Shown here one piece after another: positions 36,833-50,511 of a stretch of 64,000 nt of DNA. A program made the translations under genes and the position numbers. The notes under the pieces are model-generated. The model searched no databases. It was not told where the DNA came from and worked only from the letters and a program-made list of their open reading frames with translations. The stretch is from Fasciolopsis buskii. Its lineage: Eukaryota > Platyhelminthes > Trematoda > Plagiorchiida > Fasciolidae. Location of the stretch: assembly GCA_008360955.1 (NCBI GenBank), contig LUCM01004970.1, forward strand, positions 126,616 to 190,615. Reading direction: 5' to 3'. The first letter of the stretch is position 1, and the number at the start of each line of letters is the position of its first letter.

Positions 36833-38984
36833 CCATATCTTTTTACGCCAAAGACCATACACTAGGGTGGACATTTTCTGCCGTGCAACACATCCTACTT
36901 TGGCGATCTTAATTGTTGCGCTTCATCTGGGGTTGACATGAGAAGGAATAGTATAGCATCGTTCTGTGGTTGTGGTCTGGTCTCACTTGAAGCTCCGATC
37001 CAAGGGGTTTTCTGTTTGACCTAGTTTGCAATTTGTTGCATCTAAGTAACTAAAAGCCAGAATTGTAAAATTAAGGAAAGTTGATTGCAAGGAAGGATGA
37101 GAAGTAACCGATCGATGAAAGATAGCTCAATTTTTATTCTCATTTATTTGCATTGTGTTGACCAAGGCACTGGACATATGTTAGACTATGAATTGTAAGA
37201 AAATTTTCACATATCATATTGCTGTCAGATAAAAACATAGAAACTCATTATTGCTCCCTCCGTCCCCTCATAGATTAGTGCTTGATGGATAATATGAAGT
37301 CTGCTAGTAAATATTTGCGAATTATTAGCAACAGTCAAAATGACCACAGTATATTGGTAATTTACTCAGAAATATGACATCGAAACGGTACTCACGGAAT
37401 GATTTGCAAACCCTAAGAATTTGCAAAAATCCTGAATGTGCAGTTTTGGTATTCTTCCTTACTATCCTTTTGCTTCTTAGATATTTAGCAGTAGGAAATT
37501 ATCGATGTATTTGTATGTACATATATATGCACATATGAGGAAAGTTGTTTAAGCTTATCTGATAGTAATTAAAGTGTCGCTTCGAAAATTCCGCGAAAAT
37601 GACAGTATGCGACAATTTCTGAAAACCAATAATCCTGATCACAAAACATGGCTTCTGTGGTATACATGTGCCTGAAAACCACCGCAAGTACACGATTTAT
37701 CTCCAGAATTGCCTGCTGGATTTGCCAATTGCCCTATTTCTATTAACAGGCAGCAGATAAATTACCCGTTGACCTAATTCGTCATTTTATGCATTAGTTC
37801 GCCTCCATATGTAAGACACACTACTTGGGCTAAATGACATGATGAATTTTGTTGGCACGAGAGAAATTTATCCGGTCTAATTTTTCCCAAAACCAGTAAT
37901 AAAGAACTAACAGTCACCAGCAACATTTCCGTGAATTCATACCTTGGTATCTACATCAGGGAGGAATTTCGTTTTAATATTACTACGAAGGAATGAGTAA
38001 TGAATATTATCGATTTGTGATTGATTATTTCGATTGCGCGCCGAATACCGGCTCATCCGGCCAAGCCTACCAGCGATGTTGTTTTGTTACATTGAGACGG
38101 TCATCCTCTGTCTGAACGTTGGCAATTAAGGTTTGCTTTATGCACTTTCCAAGCAACATGGAGTTCGGTAATGCTATGCATCATTTCTGAGCAGGCTTTT
38201 GCCAAAAATATGGATGATTTCTTTCCTTGTCAGTTTGGATTTACCGAATTCCGGAATACGCAGCGAAATGAGAAATGAGATATTCTCTTTATTCTATGAC
38301 TTTAGATCGGAAGAGTGCATTGCAAGCTGCTGAACCATCAATTTAACTGATGTCTCAAATTTCAACCTACTATCGGTTTCCAAAAATACCAATGGAAGAG
38401 ACAGTGGTTCCCTAAAATGACGTCAAAACAAAAAGCGATTTTCATTGTGATGTTACTGAAAGCACGCTAAGAAAGCCATGGCTTCTTATTCACCAAAAAT
38501 AACAAAATTTGGCGTGTATAACCAGTTTCATTGTCGATGCGAGTGATTAAACGGGGCATAGTTTTTTTGCTTCAGTAATTGTGTATCTGTTAAAGCCCCA
38601 AGAAATAAAGATAACATTACGTGATTCAAGAATCCGTATCTTGTGGACAAAAGCGGGTGCCCTTGAATTTCACTGTGCATACAACACATCCAAAATGATT
38701 GACGTTCTCAATCAGAGCTTTTAAATAAAGAAGAGTGTTCCTCAAGATTATCGTCCCAAAACAGCTTTGTGCCATTTTAAATGAAAAGGGACTTAATTTG
38801 TCGTTTAGTTGATAAGGAAAGAAAAATATGTATGTTGACACAGTCAGAAATGAATTTCGTTTTCTGCAGTGCTTGCGTCTGCAAGATGGATACCCCAACT
38901 AATTCATAAATAAGACTCTGGAAAAACACGAAGCAAGACGAAGGGAGATAGGACCAAAAACGAAGCCCATTTACGTTCCCTTAC
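36833..38984. other. No supported gene
   Basis: No convincing exon. A short TATATATGCACATATG simple stretch lies at about 37516-37534. The minus-strand frame at 38626-38898 has no good splice site in phase with the exon candidate at 38985. Confidence 0.45.
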
Positions 38985-39135
38985 CTTTCAGATGAGACAT
39001 GAAAGCGGAAATTATCCAACGGAGACTGTCAGGTCCAATCAACAGACTAGTCTTTGCTGCACAGTTGAAGACTGTATTCACACCCAAATCGATCATGTGT
39101 TCCCAACTAAAGGACAGAGTGCCAGATCCCACACC
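38985..39135 (-). CDS. Candidate exon (strand ambiguous)
   Basis: On the minus strand an acceptor (cacagaaacag) precedes 39135 and a strong donor (CTGAAAG then GTAAGG) follows 38985. The frame gives 50 residues including LSFSWEHMIDLGVNTVFNCA and LRWIISAFMSHLKG. The plus strand of the same DNA has a good acceptor (cttacctttcag) at 38990 and an 82-codon frame from 38992, so the signal could equally belong to the other strand. No family recognised. Confidence 0.3.
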
Positions 39136-40653
39136 CTGTTTCTGTGCATCCATTCACCTACTCCCGTGGGACTAGGTTTATTGGCCGAACGACCAGGCGT
39201 TTGTCCGATCGCGTTTGTGAACACCACCCGGATTAGTTGAGCGCAGGAACAGCTAAGATAATTATTAGCGCGGTTTGCTCATACCACGACGAGTCGGAAT
39301 ACTCACTGAACTTGATAAGTGCTTTTAGGACTATCTACAAAGTTAGGAGCAGATAATCAAGTACGGTCGGCATCTTAACTACAGCCGAAGCCTTATGTAT
39401 CCGTTTGTACAAACAACTTAATGATTAAACGTCCCTGGCCCAAATGTCAAGTGGTTTACAACCTGATTGTTAGACAAATTGATCAATTATACATTCACGA
39501 AAAATCACACGCACGAAAATTCTTCGAATTCTGAACTGGTGTGACAATTTAATGTTGTGCATTGAGATGAGTAGAAATAGCTGAAAACGAACTTGTTCGC
39601 CAACATGTATTGTTTTAATTTTACATTTTTTCGAATTTTTGGCACCTCAATACTCAAGTCCTGGATCAGCTATTGATCAAACATAGGGAATCTTGTCACC
39701 CTGGCAGATCCTTTATTTTTGACTAAGAAAAAATTAATCATTCTAATACCCGAAATGTACATTTTAAACATCAAAGAAACATGAGTCAATTTAGTGACTG
39801 GTTTCGATTTCAATCTGTCTGGTGGATTCCATGAATCGAGCAGTGAACCATAAAAGTGCCTTGAAAGATTAGCATATCCAACTGTAACCAGTGCAGGAAA
39901 GAATCTCTACCAGGTCCACGGAAACAAAGCCGAAAGCTCACTGACTTCTTTAGCCTAATGTTTCCCTGATGTTCATTTTTGGAAGACAGGAGAAGATTCA
40001 AAGTTTAACTTAGGTTGCAAATCCGGTGCACCATTTATCTGCGACTGATCGCGGTTTCAGAAGAAGTCGATCACCCATCATAATATAACCTTATTGGCAA
40101 ATATTCGATTCAATGAGAAGTTTTGGCATCCCTGGAGTGAGGGATTCTGAAACGTCAGAAGAACGGCGCTGTCATTCAATCGGAGGCCCAAAACAGACAT
40201 TTTGTAGTGATATTATAAGGTTACTGAAGCAAAATCAAAAATCCGACTGCCTTGATCAAAAACAGTCCAAAATAATTAATCCGCATGACTGGACTGGCGC
40301 GATAAGTTTAATGTTCAGTGTTTTCCGTCATCAAAAACCGCTCAACATCCATAACAATATATAAATGTCCTCACGCAGTCATACTGTTGTTATGAATTAC
40401 TTGTCGTGTACAAATGTGCAAAACTCGACTTCATAATGAATCTTGCATACAACCCTAATTTCAAACTGCCTCATATCTTTATACAAACATCTAGATAGAT
40501 GGTACCTGCGATAGCTGTGGCCTAAACAATTATTACAGTTAAGTAAGGATTACCTTCAATTGACCAAGCTGTAGTCAAGCTATCACTATAACGACAGGTT
40601 AGGAAACAACTGCCTCCTTCCACCTTCCTCGCTTGAATTACTTCGCTGCTTAG
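39136..40653. other. No supported gene
   Basis: A hydrophilic 83-codon plus-strand frame at 40113-40364 and a short interval with acceptor and donor at about 40050-40135 overlap in different frames; neither is convincing. Confidence 0.4.
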
Positions 40654-40958
40654 CTCCAAATAAAATGCAAGTTGCTGTTTCCCTAATAAAGAAATTGAAG
40701 CAAACGATAAACCGTTTTATAAGCACGTATCTCCCAAACACTAATTTTATGGGTAATAAGCATCGAGGAATTCACTTCAATGTTAAGCCAATTAGTAAGT
40801 TCCGCTTTCGATTACTAAAGGTTAAACGTTCTTTATCTGAACCATCGACATTACGTTTTACATCACAGCCCCGGAGTTGGAAAAGGTTGGCAGCAACCTT
40901 TTCCATTGATGAAGAGTGTGATTTTTATATGAGCACGTCAAAACATTTCTATAGTTAA
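40654..40958 (+). CDS. Candidate terminal exon, basic protein, unknown
   Basis: An unusually pyrimidine-rich acceptor (cctcgcttgaattacttcgctgcttag within a 45-base C/T-rich run) precedes 40654. The frame is then open for 101 codons to TAA at 40956-40958. The peptide is strongly basic in the middle (ISKFRFRLLKVKRSLSEPS) and ends DFYMSTSKHFYS. An alternative strong donor, GTAAGT at 40795, would shorten the exon to 141 bp. No domain recognised. Confidence 0.35.
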
Positions 40959-42649
40959 AGGTACAATTGTGCGGAACTCGGTAAAATGAACTACTCCGTG
41001 CAAAACGATTACAGTGAAAAATATACGGAACTATCAAATTCTGTGGCACAGCATACAGAAAACGGTTTACTCCTCTGGAAATTCGTCTTTATGCTGGTAA
41101 CGAACATTAAAAAGGAAGCCCAAATGTCATATATATATATATATATATTGCACCGATATATTCTCAGGTAATTGATTCAGTTAAGTAATAGATTTATTCC
41201 TTCGCAGGAAATTGGTTGATCAGGATGGACTGAGTTTCAGGCAATTTCTGCTCTTTGAAAATCAGTGACGATTGTCCCTAAGATGCAGATGAGGAAAGAT
41301 ATTTCTTGGCTGATTTCCTGAAATGCACCTGAGTGTAGCTAAATGTATTTACCTGTCAGAATATTGACGCTGTAATTAGGTCAAGTGATTCTTTCGAAAC
41401 TGTTGGTAAACAAGACAAACAGTCTTAAAACCAATTAAACCTGACAATGCATAATATGAAAGACTTTTAGGTGGCAGGTCATGGGTCATTAAAGTCGATA
41501 AACCATACCAGATTTTGGAATTTATTTTCTACCTTCATTTAGAAGGTAGATATATCAGCGTGGACATTTTGCCCAAAACGTGTGATCAGAGTGCTCGTTG
41601 TTGGAAAATTCAGGCTTCCTCCTGAATTTTAACCTAAATTTGAATGTATTTTGTGAAAACGCAAGCATATCCGTCTAATAATCCCTGGAAGAATTTCGCG
41701 AGTTCACCTTACGGTGGAGACGGCCTTTGCTCTATCGCCGGGTTGACTGTGCGCACCGCATTTCAGATTTCTTGTTGACTCAATAAGTACTGCGTGGTTG
41801 ACTAAACTAGCTGTGTTATTATCACATGGTTAAGGACTACTCAGACTTCACATGATTCATAGGATAAAACCATTCCTAATGCTCGGTGATTTATTTCCTT
41901 GCGATCAGTGGATTTTTTCCTCGCTAATTAAATGAATACAGTAACTGAGACCCAAAACAGATACCGTCATCGGCATAGGATGCGCAACAATTGCAAGCTT
42001 AGAGTGATCGACCAATCCAATTCCCTCACGTTTTAATGAGGCAACTGGTTTTTTTTTCAACGAGAGACACAACCAGTAGCCAGCTGGTCCTGCAGGCACT
42101 TCCTCCTGAAATAGAATTGTGAGCAGGTAATTACTGAAGACAGTAACTCTTCTACTGTATCAACCGTTTTATTGGTGAAGCTTTCATGTCTCCTTTACCC
42201 TATCAAGTATCTTGCATTCCTTGCATATATTTTTGTACTTATGACTGGTGTCATTCAATGTCTAGACCAAATTTCAACAGGGATGTAATCTCTGCTAGGG
42301 CAACAAAATTTGGACGCGGACCATAGGCTTTAAATAACAGTTGGCTGCGAAGCAGGCATTAAAATGCAGATGCACTACTATTAAAATCTTCGGAAAACCA
42401 CAGCATTTTGTTTCATGGAATAAATGAAAGTTTTCATCGTTTGTTTCGACGTGAATTTCATGCTAATACAAATAAGTTTCCCAATTTGACAACCGGTACT
42501 GCCTCATTTCGGGTGCATAGTCGTTCCACGTAAATCGCTGCCAAATGATAATGCTGAGAAGAGGAGGACCACAGGAAAAAATATGGAGGATGCATTATGC
42601 TTACTTCGGATTTCCTATGCATTCACAATGGCATTTTGATTGCAAATAG
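40959..42649. other. No supported gene; (AT)10 microsatellite
   Basis: Contains an (AT)10 run at 41129-41148. No frame of interest. Confidence 0.5.
41129..41148. repeat. (AT)10 microsatellite
   Basis: Ten perfect AT units. Confidence 0.9.
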
Positions 42650-42720
42650 CACGTGGTTCGAATTAAAAATTCTCTTTTTGTGTCCTCGGCCAAAGGGTGC
42701 AAACTGGAATGTAGGTCGGT
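42650..42720 (+). CDS. Candidate exon 1 of a three-exon chain
   Basis: Acceptor gattgcaaatag and donor CGGT then GTAAGT. It is open in one frame giving TWFELKILFLCPRPKGANWN and two more residues. It leaves one base, which is compatible with the two-base start of the exon at 44424. Confidence 0.25.
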
Positions 42721-44423
42721 GTAAGTCTCACACCAACTTAAAAGCTAATTGTATGTACACTTTGGACGAAACTAAACATCCTGAAAACTCAGCATATAAT
42801 CAAGTCACGGACGTATACATGTGCAGAATCGTGCTCTTAGCAAATCACCGTTGTTTTGTTTGTTTTGAATAAGTGTTTATCCAATCGCCCTAGTGACTAC
42901 AAAAAACAAGTGGAGCCAGTTAACAGTGTCCGAACATCCACGCTTCTTTGTATTGGCACAGTTTTGTTACTTAAATAGTTCATCGTGGAAGCCAAATAAT
43001 GTACCTGGGTAAGTTTAATTACATTTGGTCGGTAAATAATCACATCTATCGATAGAAAATGGTAAGGATTACGTGAAAAGAAAACAGCTAAATTTACAGC
43101 TTTCATAGCAAATAATGTGATATAACGGAAGTGGAATGGAATATTCGCGGGAATGACATTTCTACCAAGAATCTTTAGTTGCTCCATGCTGGTCTGTTTT
43201 GCACGCAGTAGAAAAAACTGTAAACCTACTTAAAACAAGAAAATTCTGCTTATAAAAATTCGAAATTTCCCCGGTTATTGGTAATTGCATGGTCCCGGTC
43301 TTCTTTTTCTTGTGGCTAGCCAAACCAGAAACAATCAACCTGGTGTGAGTGGGAGTGCTCAAAAATGTGAACCCTGGACCGACTCCATGTCTGCTCTTAT
43401 AGACGAGAGTGGAAACATTAAGTCTACTCTATACATTTCATACATTTGACTAAATTTAAGCTAGCCGATCCACGATTTACAATATCACAGCCATAATGCT
43501 CGCAATAGATTCGTCCAAAATTGCGGTTGTCTGGACCACGTGCACTAAGCAGACCACGACATTTCCCTAGTTTACCGTACCGTTTAATTGACAGATTGAA
43601 AGAAGAATTAGACAAATGTATCTGAACGCGCCGCATATTTAAAGTTTGTTTCACACATGATTTGTAGAACACCGTCAGTTTAGTTGTGAGTTGGCTGAGT
43701 TGGCAATTTGCTTTGAAGTTGGTAGCAAATTGTTCATCCATTGGAGACTATTTTTTGTTTCACAACATGTAACCCCTATCTGTATACTCCGCACAGGCTG
43801 CCGTGGATTTCTGAATTTTCAATTCTAAAGATAAATACCAATTTTCCAAAAACCTCGAATATTGTTTGCTGAACAATTTACAACATTATGCCTTGTGATA
43901 CATCAATATTTGATATCGTGGATCACTTTTAGTGTATACCCCTTATGTTTGTCTTGGTTCGAACTAATGCACTGGTTATTTTAAGCCAAATAAAATTGGC
44001 TTTTGCGTCTTAACGTTTTCGTTGTTTGTATGCAGCTGACAGCTTTTTATTCATCAACAAATCCATAGCCGACTTCATGCGGTGCATTATACGCCTTCAT
44101 TGTCGCAATCCGAAGAAATTCACACAAATTTATTTCAACTTGTTAAACTGTTTTATAATCTAAAGTGGAAAATAAAACGGGTGAAATATATCTTTTATGA
44201 AACGTGAAAAATTCTGAAGCACTGCAACTTCCCTATCACCATCTCAAATCTATATTATTCTTCTATCTTTTGCTTCATTATTCGAAGTAGTTGGATGCTC
44301 CTGGTCCTGTCTTCCTATCACTTTCATATCCATCACTTTTTATGCAAATCAATTAAAACCCATGCAAGTAGAAAGTTCCTCATCTCAGAATGAGCTAAAT
44401 TCATTATCTGTAATTGCTTTCAG

Positions 44424-44557
44424 TCTGCTTCTTTAGTTTCTTTCAATTTGTCCCCAAAACTCCTGACTTTATTGGATTAGATTTCCATTGTGAAATTGCT
44501 CCATCTGTACAGATGTCGGTCCAGAAACACATTCAACATGTTTGGCTCAACTGGAAG
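44424..44557 (+). CDS. Candidate exon 2 of a three-exon chain
   Basis: A strong acceptor (tgtaattgctttcag) and a fair donor (CTGGAAG then GTATTT). Only one of three frames is open. It includes FVPKTPDFIGLDFHCEIAP and ends HIQHVWLNWK. It ends in phase 0, matching the exon at 44956. No domain recognised. Confidence 0.35.
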
Positions 44558-44955
44558 GTATTTTTTCAACTACGAAAGCTGACGCAATTTAGATCGCCAC
44601 AAGCAATCATGTGCAATTTTGTTTAGAAATTCTACCTTTCGTTTTTAAATGTTGCCCATCTAAATACATCCTTCGTTATATGAAGCCGGATTGCAGAGCA
44701 TTTCGCAGTGTCTACCTTATTAATATGCTAGAGTTTAAACTCATCGAGCAAGCTATTTTATCTTATATTCTGATTGGTTCGATCTACGGAGATTTCGCTA
44801 CACTTCTTCGTGAATGAATAGAATTGTCTGTCTTAAGTAGCACAGGTCGAGACAAATGATGGCAGTGCAAACGCGGTCTCACTTTTTAAGTTTTTGAATA
44901 AGTGTCCCATTCAGTTATGCTCTCTCAAACACGTTCAGCACTCACTGTTATCTAG

Positions 44956-45258
44956 TTTGCAAATTTGCTCTTTTATGTCGGTGCACTTTATGGTTACGCA
45001 GGCGCACTGTTTGCAGAAGTCTGTCACACAAACACTGGTACATATCTTACGGTTCAGCAGAAGAAAAAGAACACGTGTTCATTGGTCTGTAAACTAACGC
45101 AATGCGTGCTATTGTTCTGCTACCTCTTTGGATGGCCCGCAGTACGGTATAAAGTGGTTTCGCCGTCAAAGCCTTTCCTATATCAGTACCCAATGTTCAC
45201 TGTGTATCAGCATTATTCAGTAAACTACCTGTTTAGCAGAATCTCTAATAACGCGTAA
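44956..45258 (+). CDS. Candidate terminal exon with hydrophobic segments
   Basis: Follows acceptor gttatctag, begins in phase 0 (FANLLFYVGALYGYAGALFA) and stays open for 100 codons to TAA at 45256-45258. Two hydrophobic stretches (the opening one, and CVLLFCYLFGWPAV in the middle) suggest a membrane protein. An AATAAA sits about 110 bases downstream. The product is unknown, and the chain 42650-45258 is a proposal based on phase agreement. Confidence 0.32.
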   Translation, partial: FANLLFYVGALYGYAGALFAEVCHTNTGTYLTVQQKKKNTCSLVCKLTQCVLLFCYLFGWPAVRYKVVSPSKPFLYQYPMFTVYQHYSVNYLFSRISNNA

Positions 45259-48200
45259 TTTTAGCGGGCAGAACGTAAAGCAGAAGGACTTCGAACTGGT
45301 TTCTGGTCCAATCACGTAAACCAAATAGAGAAGTATTAAGAAACAGAAATGGCTGACCGAGAAGTGCGAAATAAATGCCCAGAAGATATTTCATTTTGCA
45401 AAACAACGGGGTTCTCAAGCGTTTGTATTTTTAGATTGAACCCAGTAATTTATTTCAGATGACTGTTTCAGCTCGCTCTTCAAGAAGATTGGAGCATAAC
45501 GAAATATTATCTGACGGTCTTGAGTTTCGCAGTTACTTTTTTGTGAAAACTATAAAATAGGTTTTGATTTGGTCAAAGGAGATGATTGAAACTGGTAAAT
45601 ACAATTAGTTAGAAAATGTGCGCACTCAATAAGTGCAGTATTGCTTGTTTTTTGTACGTTAAAGACGATTAACATAATTAATCAACAGTTCAGCAGGCCA
45701 TAAATCCGGTCCACCCGGATGGAACATCTTCCACGCTTGGGTTACCTCGTAACTTATCTGTTGTCAGTTCATGTTCGACACGTGAACAACAAATATCAGA
45801 AACTGTTTTTCGAGCAAAATGCATTTATGTGTAAATAAATTTACCTTGTTTACCTTGGGCCGGATTTGTTGATTGGTACCTGATCGATATTACCGTTTGT
45901 CAGCAAGAGGAATACTCAAAGACTTCAAATGGTTAACAGCTTAAGTCTGATTGCTTTCCCAGAAGAAAATCTGACTCCTAACTGATTAGTTCGCATTTGT
46001 TGATCATGAAATCGGTACTGCAGTTTTTTGCAATATTTGCAAGGTATTGATTTTAAATTAATGCTACGTAGATGCTAAATAAACCATAAAGAATTCATCT
46101 CATATACTACGGTCTGGCAGGGAAGTTGTCGCAGACTTCGTTCGCTTATTAATTTAAGGGAACCAGTTAATTTGCCTTCTTAATTATATGTAACATTTCC
46201 GCAGAATTGTGATTCGTGTTGTAGATTGGTTGTGTTAGTCAAAATATTTCAAAGACAAATTTTATTCTCCGTTTCCTCATTATTTTCTGCAGTGCAAACA
46301 TATCCTTCAGAAACTAGTTGCCTGCTTTTTCTGTTAAGCCAGTGAAGTTTATTTTTATTCATTGTATTGCCATAGCTCCTAATAACGAATAACATCTGCA
46401 TTTGTACCTCCGATTTTTAGTCCCCACGAGATTATATTTAACGAATTCAGGATGACTGACAGCTTGACTGACACCTTTCCTTAAGGACTTTTCGGTGCGC
46501 AAACGAGTATAACCATGGATTCTGGAAAGGTAAATTAAAAGTCAGTATTCGACATAACTAACTCATACAACCGCGGCAACTGCGGAGATGCTCTTCTCTG
46601 ATCCTTTATTCTTAACCAATTTTCACATAAACTAAACCATTGGGCACCCTCGTAAGCATTTGTTATTGTCATGAATCTTCAATTTGTTCTTTGGAACATA
46701 TTTTGATGATTCAAAGCTAGGCTAAGCAGATCAGCTGAAGTGGCATGAAATACTTTTGGCCCTGGTAGCAAAACGCACGCGTTGCAAACCACGGCGATTT
46801 TCCATTAAGCTACTCACCTATCTGTTCGACGCTCTCCATGTACGTGGAAGGGAACGTAAACTGCCACGGGTTTCAGGCAGTACCCTGGTATAGCAGTTAA
46901 CTGGAAGATAAAAAAAAATATGGAAAGCAAACCAACTACAACGCTTATAAAACACTCGGATTTGAAGGAAGAAATGACGACGAGTGACTGGTCTGATTAT
47001 CTATGAAACGGAGTAAAGGCACTTGTTTGCTAAGCTGTGGAAAAAAATCGTTTGATCAGTAAAAATACTGATCATAATTTACAAAGATGCTCGTCTTCGC
47101 CAATTATTCCTCCAGCAATGGCTTTCACGTTCAATCAAAACCTTTGCACGCATACGAAACAGCCATTTGATGAATCGCTAGCTTAGTTGATATGAATTCC
47201 AAATGATTGGTTAGCTTTGGCACTTTCCATGTGAAGTATGGCCTGCAGGTCAACAAAGCTGTGGCTGGGTATCGACAGTCGAGTCGTTAGAACAGGTCAA
47301 TTTGTGAAAGAACCGTACAAAGCACAATTTCGCTTACAATAGTTAAGCGCAGGTAGGTGGCCGTTTCATTCAGTCAGTTGCTGTTCCCTTGAATTTTCGG
47401 TATTAAATTATCCCATAGAAAGAGGAATATTCTCAGTTAGATTTCCTGATAACAAATTTATTTGACGCAAGTGTAACATTCTCAGGGTTCTTTCTCCATA
47501 AACTGGCAACAAGCAAAGGGGCTGTGGGCAACCAACAGAGAGATTCTTTGTTTGAATTTAATCTCACAAGGAATCACATTACAGAAGCAAAAGTAAAAAT
47601 GGGTAGGCTGTCATACCATTTCGATTCAGCATACAGTAACCGAGTGTAATAACAAAGCATCGTTGCTTGAGCCGTCATACTCGTCCGTCCTTTGACGTGA
47701 TCCGATTTGCGACCATAGGTAAATTATAAAAGAGTCCATATTTGGTCTTTACGGGGCAACAAGATTTCATTCAAAAGCAAATTTAGTTCACAATGATATG
47801 ATTACAATTCATGCTATTGTGTGCTAAACCTACCGGATAATTGCGTGAGAAATATGTTTAAGACGTCAGGGTTGAACGCGACCAGTAATTTCACCACACG
47901 ACTTCAAGCAATTCCTCCACTTTAAATATCCAGCTCATCCCAGTAAAAATACTGCCCTGAGTCCTTATTTTTTTTCTCCTGCAAGCTTTTCTGTAATAGG
48001 GCAGTTAAAACTAGCTATTGCAAATTTGTTTTATGAAACTAGCTTTGCTCCCATTTTTCAATATCTGTCCTCCGCTAGATAGCCTTAAATGCAATTTATA
48101 TCATGCAAAGGGAAAAACCAACCAGACGTCGTCATTTTTGTCTGTCTTCTGACATGCGTACGGGCAAAATGATAATACGCTGCTCTGACAGATAGGGATG

Positions 48201-50335
48201 TCGCGATAGATGAAAATTAAGGAAACCAATAGTTTCGACAATGAGGCGAAATTTCGAAAGAACTCAAACCGTGTGAACAAGAAGTTGTCACTTGTCACAG
48301 AGAATAAAAATGTACCGCAAAATGACTAGAGGACATGGTCAAATTTAAGGTATGGTTTTAAATCCAGAATTGCAGTCTCACATATTTTAATACCTAATTT
48401 TTTATTCATAATTGTGCCAGTAGTTAATGTACTGGGCTGATAGTTTCCGGTGAAGCTTGAAAATATCTGCACAGCTCAACAGAAACACGATTATCTCGCT
48501 TTCGAGTTGGTCTAACAGCGCCCTTCGTATCGGGTTTGAGCTGAAGTGATAGTGAAACAAAATAGCAATACAACAGACTGTTTGGGTTGGGTTACTACTT
48601 CGTTGATTTTTAGCCGTGATATACACAGCATGTATTGGTGGATTAGTCCAAGGGGTAATTGTGACAACCAAAAGAGAGGAACGGAGGTCCACTGTACAAA
48701 AATTGGCAACAATGAATAATGCTCATATCACTTACAGAGGGGTAGTCTCGTTTATTTCAAAAACGTGAACGGCCGTAGACGATAGTTCCATACTGGCCCT
48801 TTTATCAGAATATGGTAACTGACTGTCCAGTCTACGTCCAAATAATTGAAAAAGCCCGTAGTCTTAATTGTCTAGTAGTTGGGAAACAATACTGATATAT
48901 TGCAACCCGCCATGGATTATCAGATAGCAAAATATTTTAAACAAAACAAACAAGATTTGTATTTTCCCGGAGTAACTGTTTGTTGGGTGAATAAAGTCAA
49001 GTCCCTAGTAACGTCCAGACGTAAACATAAAGCAGTCTTTCCCTATTGTAGTATTTGATGAGAGTTTACTTGCTCTGTGACGCATGGTAAAGGGTGCCCC
49101 TATGATTAGAATGTTTTACGCAGTTAACAAAGAGTTTCTGCCTTGAAAATTGCTTCCAAAACGATGTATGTTTAGCAAATAGTGACCAAGTTCAGCAAAA
49201 TATTTGATCCTTATCAAAGATGATGAAAATGAAGAAGTTCCTTAGACTTGCTGGCACTATCCTAGCTATGAACTGAAGACCTACTTATTCCGAAAATATG
49301 GAACTGCATTTGGATATGAACATTTTTCATTGCGCACAAATAGTTGGACTGTCTGGGAAAATAGTGGCATTCAAATTGACCTTATGCACCATGCTGCGAT
49401 GGATTTAGGTCAATAGATACTCACTGGTGAACGAAAAACAGTTTGCAGCTCTTAATTAATTGCGGGCTGTGTGTAAAATTTCTTTGGCTGAATGCTTTTG
49501 GGGTTCCACTGTCAAAGCAAACCACAGGTGTTCCAGCCAACCTTGAACTCGGGAATGACCAGCATTCAGATTTCCTCTCATTAGAGCTCATCAATAGCAT
49601 TCATTCATCGCCGCACCCGGGATTTTAGCACAGACTCTTTCGCATGGGAAGCATGTACGCTAATATATTTTTGGCCAGCCTCGAGGTAACTGAGTCCAGT
49701 TTGTTCACGTGTTGTCCTCAACGATAGTATGCATTGTCCCACAATTTTGAAAGGGGACAGAGGTGCTGTTCAAGGTGGTGGCAGAATTTTGTGTCCAAGC
49801 ATCAGTACTGATTTGCTGTTCTCAAGGTTTGCAGTAATATGTTTGGTTGTTCGAGAGGACATTTGCCGTTATTCAGTGAATACTTATATCTTTTCCTGTC
49901 GGGCGATTCCCTTTGGAAATTAAGCCCTATGTTTAGCGTGTTGTGATCATAAAAACAACGGAGGTGTTCATCTGGCAAGAATTAACCATAATCTAAAATT
50001 TATTATTTGAATACTGGCTTTTCAAATAAGTCAGCAACAATAGTTTACATCAAGATCGTAAAACGGTAATTATGCAAGATTCTTATCAATAAGATTTTCA
50101 GCCTGAGAAAAACTAAAGGATTCACAAAACAATGGAACAAACAGATAAAAAAGATGTCAGAAAATTTCACATTCGACAGAAAGCTTTGCAGGATGACTAT
50201 ACACAAGTGCTGATGAAATTTATTTATCAAGTGTCATATGGAGACCTTCCTCTTCAACAAATGGTATCATAGAGAAACTAACAGTTGATATCTTACTCCA
50301 TTTATTTATCGGGAACTGAGAATTTCCCTTGATAG
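45259..50335. other. No supported gene
   Basis: About 5 kb with no convincing gene. At 46515-46529 an ATG in good context (aaccATGG) encodes MDSGK and meets a donor (AAAG then GTAAAT), a possible first exon with no partner found. Frames at 48402-48712 and 49443-49923 are of chance length. Confidence 0.4.
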
Positions 50336-50511
50336 AACGTCGTAGGTCTTGTTATCTGGCAAGTAAAAAAGCTAGAACATTAAGTGATATTTTAATTTTA
50401 CCACCGTTTTTAAACCTCATCCGTGAGAGACTAGCAGCTCAAAAAGGAACACAAAGTGACGTAGACTCAAAACAGTTTGAAGCACGTATTCCTGGAGTTC
50501 GGTATCAATAA
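50336..50511 (+). CDS. Candidate terminal exon, unknown
   Basis: Acceptor aatttcccttgatag, then 58 codons ending IPGVRYQ and TAA, with AATAAA overlapping the stop. The composition is protein-like (ASKKARTLSDILILPPFLNL, then IRERLAAQKG) but the acceptor is mediocre and no family is recognised. Confidence 0.27.
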
